From: Bacteroidota bacterium | GTDB lineage: Bacteria; Bacteroidota; Bacteroidia; Bacteroidales; Prolixibacteraceae | Direction: 5' to 3' | Length of the DNA stretch: 18,596 nucleotides | NCBI GenBank assembly: GCA_030706665.1 | Contig: JAUZOB010000021.1 | Coordinates: 1 to 18,596, forward strand | Shown here: piece after piece, positions 5,954 through 14,400 of the stretch | Position numbering within the stretch: position 1 is the first letter of the stretch | Layout: each line of letters begins with the position of its first letter | Program-made: the position numbers and the translations under genes | Notes under the pieces: generated by a model | Seen by the model: only the letters and a program-made list of their open reading frames with translations | Database searches by the model: none | Told to the model about the DNA's origin: nothing

Positions 5954-7240
5954 ATGAGTAACTCACTAATGCAGAAACTTGAAATTTTATCAGGAGCTGC
6001 AAAATATGACGTCTCATGTTCTTCAAGCGGGAGCAATCGTGGCAATAAGGGGAAAGGAATTGGCAATTCTGTTGCCGCAGGAATTTGCCATAGCTTCACC
6101 GACGATGGGCGGTGTATATCACTGCTAAAGGTTCTTTTTACCAATTATTGCATCTACGACTGTGCCTATTGTATCAATCGCAGAAGTAATGACATCCCCA
6201 GAGCCGCTTTTACGGTAGATGAATTAATCGATCTGACGATTAATTTTTACCGCAGAAATTATATTGAAGGTTTGTTCCTTAGTTCGGGAGTTATTAACAA
6301 TCCTGATTATACCATGGAGCGCCTTACCCGAATCGCAAAAGAACTGCGAATCAAACATCGGTTTAACGGCTATATTCACTTAAAAGCGATTCCTCATGCC
6401 AGTGAAGCCCTGATCAATGAAGCAGGCCTGTATGCTGACCGCATGAGTGTGAATATTGAAATTCCCACAGAGCCCGAATTAAAGCGCCTTGCTCCCGAGA
6501 AAGACTTTAATGGAGTTCTGGAACCTATGTCTTTAATAAAAAACAGGATCATTGAGAATCAAGACGAGCGCAAAAGATATCGCGGGGTTCCTCTTTTCAC
6601 CCCCGGAGGACAAAGCACTCAACTGATTATAGGAGCAACTCCGGAGAGTGATTTACAGATACTCAAACTTGCTTCCGGACTTTATCAGGATCAAAAATTA
6701 AAACGAGTATATTACTCCGGATATCTCCCCGTCAATCTTAGAGATCAAAGACTCCCTGCTCTAAAAGAACCTCCCCTCGTAAGGGAAAACAGGCTTTATC
6801 AATCAGACTGGCTCATGCGTTACTATTACTTTAAGGCCGACGAAATCGTCAATGAGAAACACCCCGACCTTGATCTGGAGATTGACCCTAAGTTGAGTTA
6901 CGCATTACGCAATCCTCATTTGTTTCCGATAGACATAAATCGTGCAGATTACGAAATGATCCTTCGCGTTCCGGGGATCGGAGTTAAATCAGCCCTCCTG
7001 ATAATAAATGCAAGAAAGTACCGACGGCTTAATATGGAACATTTAAAAAAAATAGGAGTTGTCCTTAAAAGAGCAAAATATTTTATCACTTGCAATGAAT
7101 TACCGGCACATCAAAAAGAGTTTTATCCCGAGATCATCCGCCAGCAGATCCTGGCAAAGCACACCACAAGCAGATCAAAGACTATACAAGGAATTCAACT
7201 CTCTTTATTCGACAACAATCTCTCATTGCCCAATCCATGA
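5954..7240 (+). CDS. Putative DNA modification/repair radical SAM protein (TIGR03916-like)
   Basis: The protein has 428 residues. The radical SAM cluster is C66-IYD-C70-AY-C73 (CxxxCxxC), for a [4Fe-4S] cluster and S-adenosylmethionine. Further cysteines at 22, 45 and 54 precede it. The barrel continues to about residue 300. Residues about 328-354 (INRADYEMILRVPGIGVKSA) form a helix-hairpin-helix, a DNA-binding unit. The tail carries QLSLF (415-419), the bacterial sliding-clamp-binding peptide. The family always occurs with a DUF4130/TIGR03915 partner, here the next gene, and some partners elsewhere are fused to a uracil-DNA-glycosylase-like domain, hence the predicted role on DNA. The substrate is unknown. 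The ATG at 5954 is preferred; ATG 5969 is possible. The longer reading from TTG 5894 gives atypical sequence and runs through the palindrome. Confidence 0.93.
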   Translation: MSNSLMQKLEILSGAAKYDVSCSSSGSNRGNKGKGIGNSVAAGICHSFTDDGRCISLLKVLFTNYCIYDCAYCINRRSNDIPRAAFTVDELIDLTINFYRRNYIEGLFLSSGVINNPDYTMERLTRIAKELRIKHRFNGYIHLKAIPHASEALINEAGLYADRMSVNIEIPTEPELKRLAPEKDFNGVLEPMSLIKNRIIENQDERKRYRGVPLFTPGGQSTQLIIGATPESDLQILKLASGLYQDQKLKRVYYSGYLPVNLRDQRLPALKEPPLVRENRLYQSDWLMRYYYFKADEIVNEKHPDLDLEIDPKLSYALRNPHLFPIDINRADYEMILRVPGIGVKSALLIINARKYRRLNMEHLKKIGVVLKRAKYFITCNELPAHQKEFYPEIIRQQILAKHTTSRSKTIQGIQLSLFDNNLSLPNP

Positions 7241-8004
7241 ACATCTTCATCTACGATAATACCTTTGAGGGATTACTGACGGCTGTGTTTGATTCGTATT
7301 CCTTAAAGATCATCCCTGATATACTTGTCAGTCAAAAAGAGTATCAGGATTATTTATGGGCCAATAAATTCGAGATAAATACCGATATCTGCAAAGCAGA
7401 AAGAGTATGGGAAGGCCTTGAAAAGAAGCTCTCATCAAAGAATATTAATCTTCCATTCCGGATCTTTCTCTCAGAAGAAAATGACAATACCCGTTTATTA
7501 TTCGATTTTATCAGACTTGTTTTTGATTCGCACCACAACATAGAAACTGACTACGGGAATCCCGTAATCTTAACTGCACGACAGGCAGAACGGAAAGTAT
7601 TGCAGGAAGCATGTAGAATGCTTCAGTTCGTTCGGTTTCAAAAAACAGGTGACGACATCTACTTTTCAGGAATTACTCCTGCATTTGACGTATTGCCATT
7701 AATCGTCAGACATTTTGAAGACCGTTTTGCCGATCAGAAATGGGTTCTTTACGACATGAAAAGAGATTATGGGTTCTATTACGATCTAAAAGGGATAACA
7801 GAGATAACATTGAGAGAGAAACAATTCGATTCAAGTAATGGTGAGTTACATTCTGACACTGTCGCTGAGAATGAGATATTCTATCAGAGGTTATGGAAAA
7901 ACTACTTTGATCACATCTGTATATCCGAACGGATCAATCCTAAGCTTCAAAAAAATCATATGCCCAGGCGCTATTGGAAATTCCTCCCGGAAAAGAGACT
8001 TTGA
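7237..8004 (+). CDS. DUF4130 / TIGR03915 DNA-metabolism partner of the radical SAM protein
   Basis: The 255 residues show the family pattern. The N-terminus is IFIYDNTFEGLLTAVFDSY. Mid-protein RHFEDRF (158-164) is followed by WVLYDMKRDYGFYYDL (169-184). Near the end EIFYQRLWKNYF and HMPRRYWKFLPE (241-252) complete it. There is no signal peptide or membrane segment. The start overlaps the stop of the radical SAM gene in an ATGA, which points to translational coupling and equal expression. Unlike the fused versions known elsewhere, this one ends without a uracil-DNA-glycosylase-like domain. The biochemical role is unknown; obligate pairing with the radical SAM protein suggests they form one enzyme system acting on DNA. 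Confidence 0.92.
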   Translation: MNIFIYDNTFEGLLTAVFDSYSLKIIPDILVSQKEYQDYLWANKFEINTDICKAERVWEGLEKKLSSKNINLPFRIFLSEENDNTRLLFDFIRLVFDSHHNIETDYGNPVILTARQAERKVLQEACRMLQFVRFQKTGDDIYFSGITPAFDVLPLIVRHFEDRFADQKWVLYDMKRDYGFYYDLKGITEITLREKQFDSSNGELHSDTVAENEIFYQRLWKNYFDHICISERINPKLQKNHMPRRYWKFLPEKRL

Positions 8005-8051
8005 CTTCTTGCATAGCCCTTTTTCTATATTACAGAGAGTCTATCCACGAA

Positions 8052-8513
8052 TCATTCGTTCTCTCCTTTTCGATGTACCCCTTTCTGCAGTGCCTTAAAC
8101 GTCGACTCTGCATTTTCAACACCCACCAGTATGGCCACAGTCAGAACAGCCAGTTTGATCGATGTCAGATAGTGTTCCAATGCAATCGTACATCCGATGG
8201 AAGCTAAGATCCAGATACAAGCAGCCGAAGTAACTCCCATAACGATTCCGTTCCGGGTTAGAATTACTCCTGCACCTAAAAAACCGATTCCTGTAATAAC
8301 CTGACCGATTATTCGCGAAGGGTCTGTATTTACTGTCATCGCTGAATTACTCAACGCAACAAATACATATGTTCCCAGACAAATCAAGATACTGGTTCTA
8401 ATACCGACAGGCTTTCCCAAAACCTGCCTTTCCAATCCAATAATTGCTCCTACCAACATAGCAGTTCCAATGCCAGCCCAATGCAAAGGAGTAACGTCAA
8501 GTAATTGCTCCAT
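8052..8513 (-). CDS. MgtC/SapB family membrane protein
   Basis: The protein has 153 residues from the ATG at 8513. The MgtC N-domain (PF02308) is recognisable: LVGAIIGLERQ (20-30), KPVGIRTSILICLG with R39, then QVITGIGFLGAGVI (71-84) and GVTSAACIWILASIG. Four or five hydrophobic segments are seen. Short stand-alone proteins of this type are common and are not the Salmonella virulence MgtC, which has an extra C-terminal domain; the role in magnesium or envelope homeostasis is unclear. A TTG start at 8552 would add 13 polar residues and is less likely, since family members begin close to the first helix. The gene converges with the DUF4130 gene, 47 bases apart, with no clear terminator between. 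Confidence 0.9.
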   Translation of the reverse strand: MEQLLDVTPLHWAGIGTAMLVGAIIGLERQVLGKPVGIRTSILICLGTYVFVALSNSAMTVNTDPSRIIGQVITGIGFLGAGVILTRNGIVMGVTSAACIWILASIGCTIALEHYLTSIKLAVLTVAILVGVENAESTFKALQKGVHRKGENE

Positions 8514-8763
8514 CCTTACAATTTTAAATTCTTCCCTAAAGTAATCTGTCAACTAAAGTGCAATATCAATTTCCCTTTGTCTCTTTTAACGCCTCTTACA
8601 AATATGAATATCTCGTCAATGCTAATATTCGTACTAAATCAGTTTTAAAGCAAGATTAAGAATAGGCCTAAAGATTATATCAATTGCAATATAGAAAACC
8701 TTGTTATCTATAAAACATATTCACAACTTTAATCTCACCAAAATCACTCCCCGACAATAAATA

Positions 8764-9483
8764 TCAGAAATTTAAATAGAATTCGGAAGTAAGATGACGA
8801 TATTCTTCGGTATAATTACCTCTTTCTTCATTTTCAAGGGTCAATTTATCCTTGATTAAAGGAAACTCTATATTTGAGAATTCCATCAACCAGCGATGGC
8901 ACTTCTTTAAGGGATTAGAGAATACTTCGGTCAAACGGGTTAAATAAAACCCATTCTTCACTGCAATTTGGCAAAATTGTTCTGCACCTTCAACAGGTAA
9001 TATGAGCGATAATTTGCCGCCAGGCAACAATAACTTTTTGCATCCTTTCAATAAATCGACAAAAGGCAATTCATCTGTATGACGTGCATGAGATCTTTGG
9101 GAATCTGGATCCCGAAGAGAATTCTGAAAAAACGGAGGATTACTTACAATAAGATCATACATTGTCGAAGTTGAATCTACATATTCCTGTAATGACAGGT
9201 GAATACTCTTCAAACGGGCGCTCCATCCGGATGATTTGAAATTAGATTCAGCCTCCGCTACAGAAAGCTTATCAATATCAATGGCATCGATATTTGCAGT
9301 TAAAGTCCGTTGTGCAAGCATCAATGCAACAACTCCACTACCAGTACCGACATCAAGGATATTTACATCAGGAGAAACTTTAGTCCAGGCCCCCAATAGG
9401 ACTCCGTCAGTTCCAACTTTCATCGAGGACTGTTCATGGCGGACTTCAAATTTTTTAAAACGGAATATATTCTTTCGATGCAT
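8764..9483 (-). CDS. trmN6: tRNA1(Val) (adenine(37)-N6)-methyltransferase TrmN6 (YfiC-like)
   Basis: The 239-residue enzyme is predicted to methylate N6 of A37 in tRNA-Val. It shows FKKFEVRHEQSSMKVGTDGVLLGAW, the usual YfiC/TrmN6 opening. The SAM-binding loop is LDVGTGSG (43-50). An acidic end to strand 2, IDAIDID, comes next, then the N6-adenine methylase motif NPPFF (115-119). The ATG at 9483 is preferred; GTG two codons upstream is also in frame. It follows the DUF2400 gene by 51 bases with no terminator between and is probably the last gene of the tatA-lolD-DUF2400-trmN6 operon. The family is homologous to other small-molecule and rRNA methylases, so substrate is assigned by family resemblance. 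Confidence 0.9.
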   Translation of the reverse strand: MHRKNIFRFKKFEVRHEQSSMKVGTDGVLLGAWTKVSPDVNILDVGTGSGVVALMLAQRTLTANIDAIDIDKLSVAEAESNFKSSGWSARLKSIHLSLQEYVDSTSTMYDLIVSNPPFFQNSLRDPDSQRSHARHTDELPFVDLLKGCKKLLLPGGKLSLILPVEGAEQFCQIAVKNGFYLTRLTEVFSNPLKKCHRWLMEFSNIEFPLIKDKLTLENEERGNYTEEYRHLTSEFYLNF

Positions 9484-9534
9484 TTTCACTCTTTTCTTTC
9501 AATCCTCCGTTACAGAGAGAACAAAATTCAATCA

Positions 9535-10299
9535 TCATACCCAATGCTCAACGGCTCCCAATCCAAAGAGAGCATAATCAAACCGGATAGGATCATCAGG
9601 ATCGAAGACTCTAAGTTTGGCAGTTATTTCTTCTACAGCTTTCCAATCATTGGACTTTCGAATAAGAAGATCTAAAGCTCTTGACACATTCCCGGTATGC
9701 ACATCTAACGGCAACATCAATGAAGCTGCGGGAATCTTTTTCCATAAGCCAAAATCGACACCTATTCCATCGCTTCTAACCATCCATTTCAAAAACATGT
9801 TTAACCTTTTAGCCGTAGCTCCTTTTTCTACATTTGCTAAATGTCTTTGACAATGTTCGGGATAAGGTAGCTCAAAAAATATCTTTCTAAAATGAATTAA
9901 CGCCCCATATACTGTGCCGGTTTTCTGATAGCCATCAGTAAATACCTTTTCCAGCCCTCCATGATTTAAATAAATATTTCTGAGAGATTTAAAGAAGTAG
10001 AAAGCATCCTGGGCATTAAACGTTCGATGCACAAACCCTGATACCATTTCAGAGTTTAAATTATTGTCATCAAGAAGCGAATCATATGGAGAGTATCGGA
10101 GAATCTCCATAAGTCGCCAGGCATTCCTAATTATAGTTTGTCGTTGTCCCCACGATATTGTTGCAGTCAGAAAAGCTGAAATTTCAATATCTTCTTTGCG
10201 GGTAAAATAATGAGGAACTTGAATCGGATCATCCTTTATAAATTCAAGTCGATTGTATAAATTATATTTCTCTTCAAGGAAGGAACCTAGATTATCCAT
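9535..10299 (-). CDS. TIGR02757 / DUF2400 family protein, possible HhH-GPD-like DNA glycosylase relative
   Basis: The protein has 254 residues from the ATG at 10299. It matches TIGR02757/DUF2400: DPIQVPHYFTRKEDIEISAFL and ATISWGQRQTI near the N-terminus, then KRLNMFLKWMVR (165-176), and LPLDVHTGNVSRAL (196-209) towards the C-terminus. The last motif, with Asp199, resembles the region around the catalytic Asp of helix-hairpin-helix DNA glycosylases (VDTHV.R...RL in EndoIII). That resemblance is an inference by eye. The ATG sits 4 bases after the lolD stop, giving a tight operon junction. A TTG at 10320 would overlap lolD by 17 bases and is less likely. No function has been shown for the family to my knowledge. 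Confidence 0.88.
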   Translation of the reverse strand: MDNLGSFLEEKYNLYNRLEFIKDDPIQVPHYFTRKEDIEISAFLTATISWGQRQTIIRNAWRLMEILRYSPYDSLLDDNNLNSEMVSGFVHRTFNAQDAFYFFKSLRNIYLNHGGLEKVFTDGYQKTGTVYGALIHFRKIFFELPYPEHCQRHLANVEKGATAKRLNMFLKWMVRSDGIGVDFGLWKKIPAASLMLPLDVHTGNVSRALDLLIRKSNDWKAVEEITAKLRVFDPDDPIRFDYALFGLGAVEHWV

Positions 10300-10303
10300 A
10301 AAC

Positions 10304-10966
10304 TCAAGGCTCCTGATCAAGAATCAATCCGTCTTTCATAATCAGAATCCGGTCAGACATCTGCGCGAACGACTGGTCATGTGTCACAATAACCAAGGTG
10401 TGCCCAAATCTGTCTCTTAATTGGAAAAAGAGATCATGAAGCTCGGAACGGGTAAGTGAATCAAGATTCCCTGAAGGTTCATCAGCCATGATCACAGAAG
10501 GGTTATTAATTAAAGCCCGGGCAACTGCAACACGTTGCTTTTCTCCTCCTGACAGTTCATTGGGTTTATGCTGGATCCGTTGAGACAGACCTAAAATATC
10601 AAGGATTTCACAAGCATGCTTCTCTGCTTCTTTTCTGCTGGTCCCAGCCAGATATGCAGGAATGCAAACATTCTCCAATGCAGTAAATTCTGACAGCAAA
10701 TGATGAAACTGAAAGACAAAACCAATTTCTTTATTTCGGAAGCGCGCTAATTGACGTTCGCTCATTCTTCCGATTTCCTGATTATTAATTAGAACTCTAC
10801 CGCTATCCGGCTGACTTAAAGTACCGATTATCTGCAATAAAGTAGATTTGCCTGCCCCACTGGCACCAACTATTGAGACAACTTCTCCCTTTGGAATATG
10901 TAAGTCTATTCCTTTCAAAACATTTAACTTACCAAATGATTTGGTAATCTTTTCAGCAACAATCAT
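10304..10966 (-). CDS. lolD: LolD-type ABC transporter ATP-binding protein
   Basis: The 220-residue ATPase has Walker A GASGAGKST (34-42), Q-loop FQF (85-87), signature LSGGEKQR (138-145), Walker B VIMADEP with D162-E163, and switch His196. The segment HHLLSEFTALENVCIP (88-103) is the LolD/MacB-type signature. LolD powers LolCDE, which releases lipoproteins from the inner membrane for delivery to the outer membrane. No permease (LolC/E) is encoded nearby, so the partner must be elsewhere. It lies 27 bases after tatA and 4 before the DUF2400 gene in one transcription unit. A MacB-like ATPase is the main alternative. Confidence 0.88.
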   Translation of the reverse strand: MIVAEKITKSFGKLNVLKGIDLHIPKGEVVSIVGASGAGKSTLLQIIGTLSQPDSGRVLINNQEIGRMSERQLARFRNKEIGFVFQFHHLLSEFTALENVCIPAYLAGTSRKEAEKHACEILDILGLSQRIQHKPNELSGGEKQRVAVARALINNPSVIMADEPSGNLDSLTRSELHDLFFQLRDRFGHTLVIVTHDQSFAQMSDRILIMKDGLILDQEP

Positions 10967-10993
10967 AACTTGAAATGTTGATTCTTTTAGGTC

Positions 10994-11326
10994 TTAATCC
11001 TTATTTAAATTTTCTTTTATCTCGTTCACCTGATCATTCGCAGCAGAAGAAACATCATTCAACTCACTTTTGATTTCTGTGGCATTCTCCACTATCTTAT
11101 TTTTGAAATCATTCACATTATTCTGAATAGTTGAAGAAGCTTCATTAAATTCCTTTCGTACATCGGAAGTACTTTCTTCAATCTCTCGTTTTATATCTTC
11201 TGTAGCTTTTTTGAACTCCCGCATGCCTTTTCCCAAAGTACGTGCCATATCCGGAATTGATTTAGAACCAAAGAATAGAAGCACTACAAAAAAAATAAGC
11301 ATTATTTCACCGGCACTTAATCCCAT
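10994..11326 (-). CDS. tatA: Twin-arginine translocase subunit TatA/TatE
   Basis: The 110-residue protein has one N-terminal membrane helix (about 6-19) ending in FFG (FG at 19-20), and an amphipathic helix SIPDMARTLGKGMREFKKA (23-41). This is the TatA plan: oligomers form the path for folded proteins carrying RR signal peptides. The C-terminal 70 residues are long for TatA and strongly charged and helical, with recurring acidic/Asn residues (IKREIEEST, FKNKIVENATEIKSELNDV), likely a coiled coil on the cytoplasmic side. No tatC is present in the window. It is the first gene of a probable operon with lolD, and sits just after the secDF terminator. Confidence 0.93.
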   Translation of the reverse strand: MGLSAGEIMLIFFVVLLFFGSKSIPDMARTLGKGMREFKKATEDIKREIEESTSDVRKEFNEASSTIQNNVNDFKNKIVENATEIKSELNDVSSAANDQVNEIKENLNKD

Positions 11327-11364
11327 GATGTGTCAATTTAAAATTTATAAGGTACTAAAATTAG

Positions 11365-11399
11365 AAAAAAACCCCTGATATTATCTATCAGGGGTTTTT
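11365..11399 (-). terminator. Rho-independent terminator of secDF
   Basis: A perfect 14-bp stem (AAAAACCCCTGATA with TATCAGGGGTTTTT) closes a 5-base loop 21 bases after the secDF stop and is followed by a run of T on the minus strand. The A/T ends would also allow function in the other orientation. It separates secDF from tatA. Confidence 0.93.
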
Positions 11400-11420
11400 A
11401 ATATCTAGCTGGAGAAAGAA

Positions 11421-14400
11421 TTATTTCTCACTACCTCCTTTTTTCTTTGAAAACCATCTTAAAGCATCATAAGCAACCGGTGTTGCAACGAATACAGAAG
11501 AGTAAGTTCCGAATCCGACACCTGCTAACAATGCAAAGATAAATCCTTTAATTGATGAACCTCCGAAAAGAAAGATTACAAACAATACCAGCAATACGGT
11601 CAAAGAGGTACTCATTGTACGACGGAGTGTACTATTCATTGCAGCATTATAAGTATCCATTTTTTCTCGTTTCGGATACAAACGTCTGTATTCACGAATA
11701 CGGTCAAATACAACCACGGTATCAGTAATAGAGTAACCGATGATAGTCAGAATTGCAGCAATAAATCCCTGGTCAATTTCCATTGAGAATGGGAATATAC
11801 CATGCATCAACGAGTAGAATCCAAGTACGATAATCGTATCATGCGCCAGAGAAACCAATCCACCGATACCAAACTGCCAGTTACGGAAACGGAAGGCAAT
11901 GTATAGGAAGATTGCAATAAGGGCATAGAAGACTGCAAGAACCGCATGAGTTTTTATATCGTTAGAAATAGTCGGACCAACCTTTCTGGATTGCAAACGA
12001 TACTTTTCAAGGAAGTCTTGTTTAGAAATGCCTGAAGAGGCAAACTTCTTTAATCCCTGATACAGTTTATCATCTACTTTGTTATCCGCCTGACTACTCA
12101 AATCATCAACCATATAATTTGTCGTAACGCGAACTCCTCTGCTATCACCATAAGTTTTCACTTCCGGAGCAGAACCAAACACATTGGTAAGAGCATTTCT
12201 GATGTCTGCAACCTTAACCGGTTGATCAAAGCGCATTACAAATGCACGACCTCCCTTGAAGTCTGTACCCAATTCAAAGCCTCTGACTCCGAAAGAAATT
12301 ATTGAGATTAACATTAAAGTTCCGGAGAAGATGTAGAAATACTTCCTCATGTTCAAGAAATGAACATTTACATGACGAAGAATATCTTTTGTATGATCAG
12401 AAACAAATTTAATATTCAGATTCTTGTTTAACCTTCTCTCAAAAATCAAACGGGTAATTAAGATTGAAGTAAACAAAGAAGAGATAATACCAATTATAAA
12501 TGTTGTCGCAAAACCTTTAATAGGACCTGTACCGAATACGTAAAGGATAATACCTGTAATCAAAGAAGTTACGTGTCCATCAATAATAGCAGAGAGAGCG
12601 TGTCGGTAACCTTCTGAAATTGATTGTCGCAGACCTTTTCCGCTTCGGATTTCCTCTTCAACCCTTTCATAAATAAGCACGTTCGCATCAACCGCAATAC
12701 CCAGGGTAATCACAATACCGGCGATACCAGGAAGAGTAAGTACTGATTGGAACGAAGCAAGCACCCCAAACATAAAGAAGGTATTCAGAAGTAAGGCGAC
12801 ATTTGCTGCTATTCCTGCACCTGCATAGAAGAAAATCATATAGGCAAGTACCAGTAAAAATGCTACGATGAATGAGATAAGACCGGACTGGATTGCTTCT
12901 TTACCCAAAGAAGGACCAACAATCTCTTCCTGAATAATTCTTGCAGGAGCAGGCATTTTACCTGATTTCAGGATGTTTGCCAAGTCTTTTGCTTCATTAA
13001 CGGTAAAGTGTCCGCTGATTTGTGAACGACCTCCATTGATCTCCTGGTTAACAACCGGGAAAGACTGCACATAACCATCAAGGACAATGGCAATACATCT
13101 TCCGATGTTTTCTTTTGTCATTCTGGCCCAAATCTTAGCACCTTCAGTATTCATCGACATATCGACCTCGGATTCTGCTTTGCTCTGTCCGTAATCCTGA
13201 CGGGCATCAACAATTGCGTCACCGGTCAAAGGAGCACGTCCATCACGGCTATTCACTTTCAATGCGATCAATTGGAAGATGTTGCTCTTTTCAGACATTG
13301 GTTTTGCACTCCATGCAAAACGAACATTATTTGGGAAAGAAGAACGAACTTGAGGAAGTTTAAGGAATGCATTTACTTTAGCAGTATCCTTTGCAAGTGA
13401 GTAACCAACGACAGGACCACCAACAGGTTGGCCGTCTCTGGAAGAATTCGGATTAAGAACACTGAAAAGAGGATAATCTTTACGAGCAGACTCTAAAGAA
13501 ACATTCCCACCTTTTGTTGAATCTGCCTTTGGTTGAGCCATGAGTTCTGTCAGAGAAGAATCCTTTTTAGCAGGAGCTTTCTGAACCTTATTACCTTTAA
13601 CTTTTGCAGAAGGTTTCGCACCAGCTTTAGCAGTAGAATCAAGCGGTTGAGTTGCAAGTTTTATACCGCCTGCGCTCTGAACTTCTTTGATAATCTGATT
13701 GGCACGCATCAAAGACGGGTAGATTTCTGCATTTTCATAAGTTTCCCAGAATTCCAACTGAGCAGTACCTTGTAACAGGTTTCTTACCCTCTTGGCATCC
13801 TGAATACCGGGAAGCTCTATAAGAATCTGGCCCTTTGTCTGCAATGGCTGTATATTAGGCTGTACGACACCGAAACGGTCAATTCTCGCACGAAGCACAT
13901 TAAATGCATTATCGATTGCGGCATCAGTCTCTTTGCGAATTACCGAAAGTACTTCTGAATTTGATGAGTTATAGTGAACTTTATCTTTCAGGTTAAAAGT
14001 ACTAAAAATCGCTGCCAGTTTCGCATTAGGGTCAGTTTGCTCAAAAGCACGACCGAACAAGGTCACGAAATCTTCCTGACTACTTTTTTGCATTTCCTGA
14101 GCCCGTTGAAGAGCAACGTTGAAGGTTTTATCCTTACTAAAGTTTGACATTGCGCGAACAATGTCAACTACTGAAACTTCAAGAGTTACGTTCATACCAC
14201 CCTGAAGGTCAAGACCAAGATTCATCTCTAAGTCCTGAACATCACGATAAGTAAATTTCTTCACTCCGAGATTTAAAACCGTTTCTCCGGAAATCGAATC
14301 AAGGTATGCCTGTTTTTTCGCAGGATCTCCTTTTGCATACTCAGTTGCGTCTTTTCTTACCTTATTGGCAAAATAAGTAAAACTGAGATAGTACGCACTC

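Noticed and set aside
8005..8051. Possible bidirectional terminator between DUF4130 and mgtC genes (ACGAAT-C-ATTCGT within GAGAG...CTCTC)
   Set aside because: The stem is short, overlaps the mgtC stop and lacks a U tract on either strand.
8514..8763. 250-base gap between trmN6 and mgtC, searched for a magnesium riboswitch, small RNA or terminator
   Set aside because: Only A/T-rich sequence with a near -7 element (CATATTTG); no conserved riboswitch core and no GC-rich hairpin seen.
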